Shown in pieces: positions 36,797 through 44,925 of a stretch of 64,000 nt of DNA (within the stretch, counting starts at the first letter, position 1; every line of letters starts with the position of its first letter). Under the pieces are notes generated by a model that was not told where the DNA came from, made no database searches, and saw nothing but the letters and a program-made list of their open reading frames with translations. The stretch is from Bacillota bacterium. GTDB lineage: Bacteria; Bacillota; Clostridia; Lachnospirales; Lachnospiraceae. The stretch is from the NCBI GenBank assembly GCA_023398375.1, contig JAEWSH010000072.1:62001-126000 (forward strand), read 5' to 3'. The position numbers and the translations under genes are program-made.

Positions 36797-38161
36797 ATGA
36801 CACAATCGCATAAACAAGATGATAAATTTATTATGATGACAACAGAACCGGTGGAAAGGCTGGTATGCAGATTAGCGCTACCAACGATTATCAGTATGCT
36901 GATTACAGCATTCTATAATATGGCAGATACCTATTTTGTATCAAAAATAGGAACAAGCGCAGCCGGGGCAGTCGGTGTCGTTTTTTCCTTTATGGCAATT
37001 ATCCAGGCAACAGGATTCTTATTTGGTCATGGCTCCGGGAATTATATTTCGAGGAGACTTGGGGCAAAAAAGCCGGAAGAAGCGGAAGAAATAGCTGCAA
37101 CAGGATTTTGTTCGGCATTTCTAATGGGTATTTTAATGGCAGTGATCGGACTGTTTCTGATAAATCCTTTGGTTCATTTTTTAGGAGCGACGGATACCAT
37201 TGCACCGTATGCAATTGCATATTTAAAATATATTTTAATCGGAGCTCCGTTCATGATGTCTTCCCTGGTATTAAATAATCAATTGCGATTTCAAGGAAAT
37301 GCAGCATATGGAATGATTGGTATCTGTACAGGTGCAGCATTGAATATTATTTTAGATCCATTACTTATTTTTACATTTCATATGGGCATTGCAGGAGCTT
37401 CGATTGCGACTTCGATCAGTCAGTTCATTAGTATGTGCATTCTTTTTATATTGTGTAATCAAAAGGGAATTGTAAAGATCCTATTTCATAAATTCCATCC
37501 TTCCATCAATAACCTTACAGAAATATTGAGAGGCGGGTTACCTTCCTTATTCCGGCAGGGAATTGCCAGTATTGCGACCATTAGCCTGAACCAATTCGCA
37601 GGTGCTTATGGTGATGCCGCAATTGCCGCAATGTCTATTGTATCAAGAGTCGGTATGTTTGCAGGATCTGCATTAATTGGTTTTGGGCAGGGATTCCAAC
37701 CCGTATGCGGATTTAACTATGGAGCAAAACTATATGAACGGGTGCAGCGTGCTTTTTTATTTTGCTGCAAAGTAGCTTCTGTTGTATTAGCAGTATTAGC
37801 AGTTTTAGGCTTTTGCTATGCAAGTCAGATTATTTCTATTTTTAAAACGGGAGATACAACAGTAACAACAATTGGAATGTCTGCGTTAAGATGGCAATGT
37901 CTGACGTTACCGCTCATGGGTATTATTATTCTGTGTAATATGATGTTGCAGACCATTGGAAAGGCTCTGAAAGCAAGTATAGTAGCATTGGCCAGACAGG
38001 GATTATTCTTTATTCCGGTGCTGTTACTATTGGCGCCTACGTTAGGGTTGCTCGGAATTAAGATCGCGCAGCCGATATCTGATCTGTTGGCTTTTATGAT
38101 ATCAATACCTTTGGCGGTCAGTGAACTGCATGAAATGAATAGAAAAACAGAGAAGAAATAG
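36797..38161 (+). CDS. MATE family efflux transporter 3
   Basis: A 454-residue, 12-helix MATE transporter with EPVERLVCRLALPTIISMLI, GQGFQPVCGFNYGAK and KIAQPISDL. AGAAAGAAG precedes the ATG. The stop TAG is immediately followed by the GGAGG of the small Cys-rich gene, so both are probably on one message. It differs clearly from the two MATE proteins at 22.8-25.6 kb and is closer to the group that includes MepA. Confidence 0.9.
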   Translation: MTQSHKQDDKFIMMTTEPVERLVCRLALPTIISMLITAFYNMADTYFVSKIGTSAAGAVGVVFSFMAIIQATGFLFGHGSGNYISRRLGAKKPEEAEEIAATGFCSAFLMGILMAVIGLFLINPLVHFLGATDTIAPYAIAYLKYILIGAPFMMSSLVLNNQLRFQGNAAYGMIGICTGAALNIILDPLLIFTFHMGIAGASIATSISQFISMCILFILCNQKGIVKILFHKFHPSINNLTEILRGGLPSLFRQGIASIATISLNQFAGAYGDAAIAAMSIVSRVGMFAGSALIGFGQGFQPVCGFNYGAKLYERVQRAFLFCCKVASVVLAVLAVLGFCYASQIISIFKTGDTTVTTIGMSALRWQCLTLPLMGIIILCNMMLQTIGKALKASIVALARQGLFFIPVLLLLAPTLGLLGIKIAQPISDLLAFMISIPLAVSELHEMNRKTEKK

Positions 38162-38171
38162 GAGGCATGTG

Positions 38172-38336
38172 ATGGCGGATATAATTATTACAAGTATCAT
38201 TATAATATGCATCATAATAATTTTTTATCATCACAGAAAAAGAAAAAAATTGGGAAAGCATGGTTGTTGCAGCGATTGTACTTCCTGTATCCAGGGAGAA
38301 TGCACCGATTATCCAGAAAATAAGGAAACTGAATAA
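38172..38336 (+). CDS. FeoB-associated-type Cys-rich membrane peptide
   Basis: A 54-residue gene. It encodes MADIIITSIIII, a membrane helix, a basic stretch HHRKRKK, and a Cys-rich tail with C32, C33, C36, C39 and C44 (CCSDCTSC). This is the plan of the small proteins normally found after feoB. GGAGG lies six bases before the ATG and directly after the MATE stop. No feoB is present in the window. A role in metal handling at the membrane is an inference from the family. Confidence 0.75.
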   Translation: MADIIITSIIIICIIIIFYHHRKRKKLGKHGCCSDCTSCIQGECTDYPENKETE

Positions 38337-38490
38337 TGACAGATTTGAATGAATAGTAATCTGGAATAGTGCAAATTACCAAATTTTACTAGACAAAATT
38401 TCTTATGTAGGGTATTCTGATTATAATTGTTTATGCAATGATTAAACATTCTGCTGAACATGAAACAAAAATTCTAATGAGGAGAGTACT

Positions 38491-39144
38491 ATGGCAAAAG
38501 GGAAAAGATATGTGAGAGAGGAACAACTAAACAAACCAGAGGATTTCGTAACATTTATCATGAATGATTACTTATCCAAAAATGGTTTTAAACAAAAACA
38601 GGTAAAAGGTGAATGGGTATGGCAGGAAGGCGTTGGTATGTTATCAGTTCCAAAATTCCTGAAATATTCTTATGAAAATGGTGTACTTCATTTAGAAGCA
38701 TGGATTAAAACAGCGTGGCTTCCGGGTGTATATGGAAAGGACCAAGATCTTGATGGTTTTACCGCAGCAGTTCCGAAACAAAGCTATAAAAAAGAAGTTC
38801 AAACGGTAATTGATGTTCTATATCAGCCAATACCGGAAAATAATACATATGGCTTGGATGAAAACGGAAATACGATCAATAGTCCAATTCAGGTACAAAC
38901 TTATGATACAAAGAATAAAGCAGTCACAGGTTTTATTTGTTCTCTTGTATCTTTGGCAGCAATGCTTTTTAATATTTATTTAGGTATCATCTTAGCATGC
39001 ATCGGAATCGTAAGCTCCAAAAAAGGGATGACATCCAACAAGAAAGGTCTTGCTACAGCAGGATTTGTAATAGGAATCATTTCAATTGTATTATGTATCA
39101 TAATCGCTATTCTTGCAATCATAGGAGCCGCAATTTTGGCATAA
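38491..39144 (+). CDS. DUF4190 membrane protein
   Basis: A 217-residue protein. The first 130 residues are soluble, mixed alpha/beta with WQEGVGM and AWIKTAWLPG, and resemble no family I can name. The C-terminal 75 residues have two helices separated by KKGMTSNKKGLATAG, the DUF4190 signature (GxxSxxxGxxSxxxGxAxAG type). GAGGAGAG is the ribosome site. A terminator follows. The function is unknown. Confidence 0.8.
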   Translation: MAKGKRYVREEQLNKPEDFVTFIMNDYLSKNGFKQKQVKGEWVWQEGVGMLSVPKFLKYSYENGVLHLEAWIKTAWLPGVYGKDQDLDGFTAAVPKQSYKKEVQTVIDVLYQPIPENNTYGLDENGNTINSPIQVQTYDTKNKAVTGFICSLVSLAAMLFNIYLGIILACIGIVSSKKGMTSNKKGLATAGFVIGIISIVLCIIIAILAIIGAAILA

Positions 39145-39162
39145 AAAGGCATTACAAAACAA

Positions 39163-39194
39163 CACACCATAACAAATAGGTTATGGTGTGTTTT
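39163..39194 (+). terminator. Terminator after the DUF4190 gene
   Basis: An 11-bp perfect stem (39163-39173 with 39180-39190), extended by two A-T pairs, followed by TTTT. It lies just before the ribosome site of the adenosyltransferase gene, so read-through may still matter. Confidence 0.75.
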
Positions 39195-39208
39195 ATTAAG
39201 GAGGATGT

Positions 39209-39781
39209 ATGGACAGAAATCAGCATGGCTGTATACAGATCTATTGTGGTGACGGAAAAGGGAAAACAACGGCGGCTGTTGGACAATGTATCAGAGCGAT
39301 CGGCAATGATATTCCGATTCACTATGTGCAATTTCTTAAAGATGGTACTTCAGGGGAAATCAATATAATACAAAAATTGCCTGGTGCAGAAGTTGACTAT
39401 GAAGAAAAAAACTTTGGATTTTTCAGTAGTATGACGGAAGATACAAAAAGGAAAGCTGCAAAAGCATATAGTGAATTACTCTGGCGTACAATAGAAAAAT
39501 GTAAAAACAGATTACAGAAGTCATTTGATCCGCAAAACAGAAATCCTGTTAAAATGATACTTGTGCTGGATGAAGTCATTGCAAGCTATAACTATGCTCT
39601 GATAGATAAAGAAATATTACTATCTTTTTTAACAGAAAGACCGGATGGATTGGAAATCATAATGACGGGCAGAAATCCAGCAGAAGAATTGATTCTGCTG
39701 GCAGACTATGTATCCAACATTCAAAAGAAGAAACATCCTTATGACAAGGGACTTCCGGCAAGAAAAGGAATTGAAAAGTAG
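39209..39781 (+). CDS. cobO: Corrinoid adenosyltransferase (CobA/BtuR type)
   Basis: Transfers the adenosyl group of ATP to cob(I)alamin or corrinoids to make coenzyme B12. The N-terminal P-loop GDGKGKTT (14-21), VQFLKDG, VLDEVIASYNY, IMTGRNP and the C-terminal KGLPARKGIE are family hallmarks. The 190 residues are typical. AAGGAGG is well placed. No cobalamin riboswitch was seen upstream and no other B12 genes are in the window, so it may serve salvage. Confidence 0.92.
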   Translation: MDRNQHGCIQIYCGDGKGKTTAAVGQCIRAIGNDIPIHYVQFLKDGTSGEINIIQKLPGAEVDYEEKNFGFFSSMTEDTKRKAAKAYSELLWRTIEKCKNRLQKSFDPQNRNPVKMILVLDEVIASYNYALIDKEILLSFLTERPDGLEIIMTGRNPAEELILLADYVSNIQKKKHPYDKGLPARKGIEK

Positions 39782-39826
39782 TAATATCTGAACGGTAACC
39801 ATAAAGTATGCAAGTATTAAAAATAT

Positions 39827-39869
39827 TTGACAAAAGGTAGTAAATTCCTTAAAATGAGAATGGTTTTCA
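39827..39869 (+). promoter_or_regulatory. Promoter with Fur/Zur-type box for the metal operon
   Basis: TTGACA (39827-39832), 17-bp spacer and TAAAAT (39850-39855). The dyad TGAGAATGGTTTTCA (39855-39869) fits the 7-1-7 Fur-family box at 12 of 14 arm positions and covers the end of the -10 and the start site. Metal-loaded repressor (Zur by context) would shut the operon. Confidence 0.78.
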
Positions 39870-39890
39870 AAATGGAAGGAGGAACTTAGT

Positions 39891-40196
39891 ATGAAAATTT
39901 CAAACAAGATGAGAGATTTGATAGCGTTATTTTTATGTGTTTGTTTTTTCACTATCATAACTTTTTCCCATTTATTTATAGTAGAACATGTACATCATGA
40001 ATGTACAGGCAGAGAATGCCCTGTATGTGCGCAGATGTTAGCTGTTGAGCATGCAATACAGCAATTAAGTACATGTATGAAGACCATAACTGTTCTGGTG
40101 GCATTCGCCGCTTTTATTTCTGTTACCGTTAAATTGGTAAAGAATAATCTTTTCGTTATTACCCCAATTACACAAAAGGTACGAATGAATGATTGA
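39891..40196 (+). CDS. Small membrane protein with His/Cys-rich loop, metal operon
   Basis: A 101-residue protein that I cannot name. It has two hydrophobic helices (about residues 9-30 and 62-82) with a short external loop containing EHVHHECTGRECPVC, a run of His and Cys that could hold a metal ion. It is the first gene behind the Fur/Zur-type promoter and precedes the metal-binding lipoprotein gene, so a role in zinc or manganese uptake is inferred. AAGGAGG is strong. Confidence 0.7.
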   Translation: MKISNKMRDLIALFLCVCFFTIITFSHLFIVEHVHHECTGRECPVCAQMLAVEHAIQQLSTCMKTITVLVAFAAFISVTVKLVKNNLFVITPITQKVRMND

Positions 40197-40269
40197 ATCC
40201 CATCGCTATATTTGCCGTAACAAGCTAAAAGTAATGAATAATTATTTATAATAAGATGGAGATTGCAAT

Positions 40270-41226
40270 ATGAAAAATAAAATATGGATAAGTATTATAG
40301 TGATTACTATGGTAATTACTTTATTTGGATGCGGGAAAAAAGAAACAGAAGCAGTAGATACTGCTGATGGAAAACTAAATGTTGTAACAACATTATTCCC
40401 ATATTATGATTTTGTCAGACAGATAGCCGGCGACAAAGTAAATGTTACTATGATAGTCCCGGCAGGCATGGATACACATTCTTTTGAACCGACACCAGCA
40501 GATATGATAACGATTCAGAAAGCAGATGTATTTATTTACAACGGTGGCGGTATGGAAAGCTGGGTTCCACAAGTACTGGAAGCGTCCGAGAATAAAGAAC
40601 AAGTCGCTGACTGCATGATGGATTATGTGAAAACAGTTGTGGAAGAGACTGTTGAAGGTATGGAGCCAGAAGAAGAGGAGGAAGAAGGAGAAGAAGTGGA
40701 ATATGATGAACATATTTGGACTTCTCCTGTAAATGCTCAAAAAATTGTAGCAGAAATCTGTACGGTGTTATCAAAGGCAGACCCTGAAAATGCAAAAATT
40801 TATCAGGAAAATACAGATGCATATATTGAGCAGTTAAAAGAACTTGATAAAGAATTCAAAGATGTCGTAAGCAATTCAAAAAGAAAGACTATTATTTTTG
40901 GTGACAAATTTCCTTTACGCTATTTTACAGAAGAATATGGATTGACTTATTATGCAGCATTTAATGGATGCAGCACAGAAACAGAACCTAGTGCTGATAC
41001 AGTAGCTTACTTAATGGATAAGGTAAAAGAAGAAAAAGTACCAGTTATCTATTATATTGAATTAAGCAGTGGAAAGATCGCAGATACCATATGCGAAGGT
41101 ACGGGTGCCAAGAAATTATTATTTCATAGCTGTCATAATGTAACCAAAGAAGACTTTGATGCCGGAGCAACGTATTTGGAACTGATGAAACAGAACGTTA
41201 TAAATCTTAAGGAAGGTCTTAATTAG
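40270..41226 (+). CDS. Metal ABC transporter substrate-binding lipoprotein (ZnuA-like)
   Basis: A 318-residue cluster-A1 binding lipoprotein with lipobox LFGC (Cys21). Metal ligands are likely H70 (THSFEPTP), H148 (DEHIWTSP) and His/Asp/Glu in the second lobe. Where many ZnuA proteins have a His-rich loop, this one has an acidic run, EEEEEEGEEVEYDE, before H148. It captures Zn(II) or Mn(II) for the ATPase and permease downstream. AGATGGAG is the ribosome site. Confidence 0.9.
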   Translation: MKNKIWISIIVITMVITLFGCGKKETEAVDTADGKLNVVTTLFPYYDFVRQIAGDKVNVTMIVPAGMDTHSFEPTPADMITIQKADVFIYNGGGMESWVPQVLEASENKEQVADCMMDYVKTVVEETVEGMEPEEEEEEGEEVEYDEHIWTSPVNAQKIVAEICTVLSKADPENAKIYQENTDAYIEQLKELDKEFKDVVSNSKRKTIIFGDKFPLRYFTEEYGLTYYAAFNGCSTETEPSADTVAYLMDKVKEEKVPVIYYIELSSGKIADTICEGTGAKKLLFHSCHNVTKEDFDAGATYLELMKQNVINLKEGLN

Positions 41227-41243
41227 AAAGGAATCTGTGCAGA

Positions 41244-41951
41244 ATGGCGGATCAATACACATTATTAGAATGTCAGAAGGCCGATTTGGGATACGATAAT
41301 AAAATTATTTTGCAGGATATGAACTTTAAAGTTTGTGAAGGAGATTATATCTGTATAGTCGGCGAGAACGGTTCGGGCAAGAGTACGCTGGTGAAAAGCA
41401 TGTTAGGTTTGATTAAGCCGATCCATGGAATGATTCATTATTCGGATGACATTAAAAAAGGAAAAATTGGATATCTTCCACAACAGACGAATGCAATGAA
41501 AGAGTTTCCTGCAACTGTAACGGAAGTAGTACTATCAGGTTTTTTAAGCAGAATGAATCATCGGCCGTTTTATAAAAAAGCGGAGAAGGCCGAGGCATTT
41601 CTTAATATGGAAAAATTGGGAATCCTCTCATTAAAAGAAAAATCATATCGTGAACTGTCAGGAGGCCAGCAGCAAAGAGTGTTGCTGACACGAGCACTTT
41701 GTGCAGCTAAAAAACTGTTGATATTAGATGAACCTGTAACCGGATTGGATCCATTGGCAACAGTGGAATTATATGCACAATTAAAGACATTAAATGAAGA
41801 AGAAAACATGGCAATTATTATGGTATCGCATGATTTTAAAAATAGCATGGAACAAGCAGATAAAATCCTTCATCTTGGTCACAAGGAATACTTTTTCGGA
41901 AGTATCAATGCGTATTTAGACTCAGCCTTTGGAAAAATGTTCACGGGTTGA
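41244..41951 (+). CDS. Metal ABC transporter ATP-binding protein (ZnuC-like)
   Basis: A 235-residue ATPase with Walker A GENGSGKST (40-48), signature LSGGQQQR and Walker B LLILDEPVTGLD. It lies 17 bp after the binding protein and 30 bp before the permease, so the three form one importer. The HMKEYFFG-like C-terminal HLGHKEYFFGSI is typical of metal-transport ATPases. Confidence 0.92.
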   Translation: MADQYTLLECQKADLGYDNKIILQDMNFKVCEGDYICIVGENGSGKSTLVKSMLGLIKPIHGMIHYSDDIKKGKIGYLPQQTNAMKEFPATVTEVVLSGFLSRMNHRPFYKKAEKAEAFLNMEKLGILSLKEKSYRELSGGQQQRVLLTRALCAAKKLLILDEPVTGLDPLATVELYAQLKTLNEEENMAIIMVSHDFKNSMEQADKILHLGHKEYFFGSINAYLDSAFGKMFTG

Positions 41952-41981
41952 AAGAAAATAGAATCAGAAAAGGGTGTAAAA

Positions 41982-43511
41982 ATGAAAATCATTATAGAAA
42001 TGTGCAGTTATCCTTTTATTGTAAGGGCATTTGAAGTGGGAATTCTGGTATCATTATGTGCCGCACTGCTAGGGGTCAGTCTGGTTCTAAAACAATATTC
42101 TATGATTGGTGATGGATTATCACATGTGTCATTTGGGGCACTATCGGTCGCTATGGCCTTTGGATTTGCGCCGCTTGAGGTTTCCATACCTGTTGTGATT
42201 CTTGCAGCATTTTTTTTGTTAAGAATATCACAAAATGGAAAAATGAAAAGTGATGCAGCAATTGCTGTTTTGTCATCCTCCGCATTGGCACTGGGTGTTA
42301 TTGTAACAGCGGTAACAACTGGGATGAATACGGATGTCTGCAGTTATATGTTCGGAAGTATACTTGCAATGAGTAAAGCAGATGTAACACTGAGTGTAGT
42401 ATTGTCTGTTGTCGTATTGGGATTATTTCTTTTTTGTTATCATAAGATATTTATGGTCACTTTTGATGAAAGTTTTGCAATCGCAACAGGTGTAAAGGTT
42501 TCTTATTATAACACGCTGATTGCAATACTGACTGCAATCACAATTGTACTGGGAATGAGAATGATGGGCGCTATGTTGATATCGAGCCTGATTATATTCC
42601 CATCATTGACTTCTATGAGAATATTTAAAAGTTTTCGTGGGGTTGTAATATGTTCAGGAATTCTATCTGTTCTGTGCTTTTGCTTAGGTCTGGTGGGTTC
42701 TTATCATTATACAACACCCGCAGGTGCTAGTATTGTTGTCGTAAATTTATGTATTCTGATTCTGATGAGCTTAATAGAAGCAGTAAAAAAGAAACGAGTA
42801 AAGCCTCTATGCATTATGTTCGTTTTGTCATTGATATTTGTAATGACAGGATGCAGCAGACCACAAAGTGCGACCAATAATGCAAAGATGCAGCAACAGG
42901 ATTCAAAAGAAGAGGAAAGTACGGCAATAGAAGAAAATACTTCAACAGAAGATTCCTCTGAAACATTGATTTCAGAGAAATTGATTCAGGAGAGCATGAA
43001 TCTGGATCAGCAGGAACAGGCTATGAATGATGGCGTGGATACCACAGGGAGCAGTACCGGAGATGCTACGACAGATACGGAGCTTACCATTGATGATATC
43101 AAAGCCGATTATACCTGTGATATTGAAGCGGACAAGAAAACGTTTGATAGCGATAATATTGATATTGTAGTAGGCAATAATTATTATGCGACACAGATCA
43201 ATGACTGGTATATGAATTTTGACCAGTATGATGGAAAGAGTGTTGAGATAGAGGGGTATTATATTGATGAATTTGCACCCTATCTTTTTATAGGAAGATA
43301 CGGTCCGGTATGTCCATATTGTCAGGGAGGATATGTCAGCTTTGAAATATTCACTGATGAAGATCTATCAAAGCTCCAAAATGCCAAAGATTGGATCAAG
43401 GTAAAAGGAATCTTAAGAAGTGATACAGATGATACTGGAAATTTTTGTTATATTGAAGTAATGTCTGTTGAAAAAATGGACGAAGTGGGTGTTGATACAG
43501 TATCTAATTAA
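41982..43511 (+). CDS. Metal ABC permease fused to a lipoprotein-like domain
   Basis: A 509-residue protein, about twice the usual permease size. Residues 1-265 are a ZnuB-type permease (GDGLSHVSFG, eight or nine helices). A basic stretch KKKRVKP then leads into MFVLSLIFVMTGCS, which looks like a lipoprotein signal with Cys291. It is followed by a Ser/Glu/Thr-rich linker and a globular domain of about 100 residues with GKSVEIEGYY, RYGPVCPYC and WIKVKGIL, similar to the OB-like C-terminal part of DUF1980/TIGR03943 proteins. No stop separates them. Either a true fusion or the result of a lost stop between permease and lipoprotein genes. Confidence 0.8.
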   Translation: MKIIIEMCSYPFIVRAFEVGILVSLCAALLGVSLVLKQYSMIGDGLSHVSFGALSVAMAFGFAPLEVSIPVVILAAFFLLRISQNGKMKSDAAIAVLSSSALALGVIVTAVTTGMNTDVCSYMFGSILAMSKADVTLSVVLSVVVLGLFLFCYHKIFMVTFDESFAIATGVKVSYYNTLIAILTAITIVLGMRMMGAMLISSLIIFPSLTSMRIFKSFRGVVICSGILSVLCFCLGLVGSYHYTTPAGASIVVVNLCILILMSLIEAVKKKRVKPLCIMFVLSLIFVMTGCSRPQSATNNAKMQQQDSKEEESTAIEENTSTEDSSETLISEKLIQESMNLDQQEQAMNDGVDTTGSSTGDATTDTELTIDDIKADYTCDIEADKKTFDSDNIDIVVGNNYYATQINDWYMNFDQYDGKSVEIEGYYIDEFAPYLFIGRYGPVCPYCQGGYVSFEIFTDEDLSKLQNAKDWIKVKGILRSDTDDTGNFCYIEVMSVEKMDEVGVDTVSN

Positions 43512-43519
43512 GCAACCGA

Positions 43520-43555
43520 AAAAGCAGAGGTTCTCGTAACAGAATCTCTGCTTTT
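43520..43555. terminator. Bidirectional terminator after the metal operon
   Basis: A 15-bp stem with one G-U pair (43520-43534 with 43541-43555, loop CGTAAC), A4 on the left and T4 on the right, between convergent genes. Confidence 0.85.
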
Positions 43556-43558
43556 CAG

Positions 43559-44722
43559 TTAGTTCACTTCTAGATCTACTACTTGCGGTTTCCCATTTTT
43601 ATAGGTAACGTAGCAGGTGATATTTAATGGATATTCTTTTTCAGTTGTTCCTTGTGATACAAAGTAGTTTAAGGATATATTGCAGGAGTATTCAGTATCA
43701 GAATATTTCATAAAATTGGAAGAGGAAACAGCATCAAAACGGTCTGATGTCTTCGTAATTCCCCAATCGTTATCATATGTCCTGATTGCTTTGTAGAAAT
43801 CAGTATTCGGATAAAGATAGGAAAGAAGATTGCTCTTATCAGCATATTTGATAGTAGCAAATATCGCATATGCTTTTGAAGCAGATTCTGAAAAATCAGA
43901 TATATCCTGTTTCATGGTATCATCAGGTAAGAGGGAAGAGGTACAAGTAGTATGATCCTTATCCCAGACTAAATCACAAGAATTCTTGGCAGAGTCTGCT
44001 GCAGCCAATTCTGTTGAAACCAAAAAATCAGGAATGCTGTATGTGGTTTTGTAAAAGGGTCCGGCATCTATCTGGTCAAAACAAGATGCTAATATCTCCT
44101 GATCGGTTTGATAAGAAGCATCTACAGGTGTATTTTGAGTCAGGATTGTAGTACCCGGGTATTGTACCAAGGTATAATAAATGAATGGATATTGCTTCAG
44201 GGAAGTAATCTCATATAGTGGAAATCCATATTTACTCGTTTGACCAGTTTTAGTTACTGTCAAATCTGCGAATTTCTGATTCTTATTACAAAAGGTGTAG
44301 GTTATGCGATTGCCCTCATCTTGAATGGCATTTTCATAGTAATAGAGGTCTTTTGTATGAATATTATTGCTTAAATAGGTATGTAATATAAGATCATCAG
44401 ATAGTGTGGATGGCAGATTGTCAGTATATTTCTTGATCAACGTAGTATCACACTTCTGATAAGCTTTTAAAATTTCTTCTCCAAACATAGAGGGAAGTGA
44501 TTGCTGATAGTCCGCAAGGTATTGCCAGAACTTAACAAAGAAAATACAGATCATAATAAGAACTATACATATGAATACGAATAAGTTTCTTACAAAGTGA
44601 CTGCGTTTCCGTCTGTACTGGCGGCGTGCGCGGGCTGCATAAGCCGGCTTTCTTTTAGTGTGATTATTGTATTTTCTGCGGTGGCCGCGTTTCTGTATCG
44701 TATGTAGTGAAGTCTTGGTCAT
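43559..44722 (-). CDS. Membrane-anchored exported protein, Arg-rich N-tail
   Basis: A 387-residue protein with no family I recognise. A very basic cytoplasmic tail of 45 residues (RARRQYRRKRSH) precedes one helix (NLFVFICIVLIMICIFFV) and about 320 extracytoplasmic residues, beta-rich towards the end. AGGAG stands five bases before the ATG. Its 5' region contains hairpin repeat D. It shares its topology with the adjacent glycosidase-like protein. Confidence 0.75.
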   Translation of the reverse strand: MTKTSLHTIQKRGHRRKYNNHTKRKPAYAARARRQYRRKRSHFVRNLFVFICIVLIMICIFFVKFWQYLADYQQSLPSMFGEEILKAYQKCDTTLIKKYTDNLPSTLSDDLILHTYLSNNIHTKDLYYYENAIQDEGNRITYTFCNKNQKFADLTVTKTGQTSKYGFPLYEITSLKQYPFIYYTLVQYPGTTILTQNTPVDASYQTDQEILASCFDQIDAGPFYKTTYSIPDFLVSTELAAADSAKNSCDLVWDKDHTTCTSSLLPDDTMKQDISDFSESASKAYAIFATIKYADKSNLLSYLYPNTDFYKAIRTYDNDWGITKTSDRFDAVSSSNFMKYSDTEYSCNISLNYFVSQGTTEKEYPLNITCYVTYKNGKPQVVDLEVN

Positions 44723-44740
44723 AGGTGCTCCTGTCTGTTT

Positions 44741-44836
44741 TGTTACTATTCAGCCTTACGGCTTCATAGCAACAGTTATGCACAGAAATTATGCATTTTG
44801 CATAATTTCGTGGGTGAGAAACTCGGGTTTTCTGTG
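44741..44836. repeat. Hairpin repeat, copy D
   Basis: TGTTACTATTCAGC and GCTTCATAGCAACA form a hairpin that is nearly identical to one in copy C. It continues into CACAGAAATTATGCA with TGCATAATTTCG, which recurs inverted at 25641-25695. A further GTGAG...CTCAC pairing extends to about 44850. The repeat lies 18 bp upstream of the start codon of the anchored protein gene and may lie in its leader RNA. Confidence 0.78.
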
Positions 44837-44925
44837 ATCTTCGCTCACAAAAAACGCCTCGCGGTATTCATGGCTAAACTGCTAAGTCTGTTTCTATTAA
44901 TCTTGTATAAGACTTTAGTTTTATC

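Noticed and set aside
39145..39208. Cobalamin riboswitch upstream of the corrinoid adenosyltransferase
   Set aside because: The gap is only 64 bases, filled by a terminator; no B12 box is visible.
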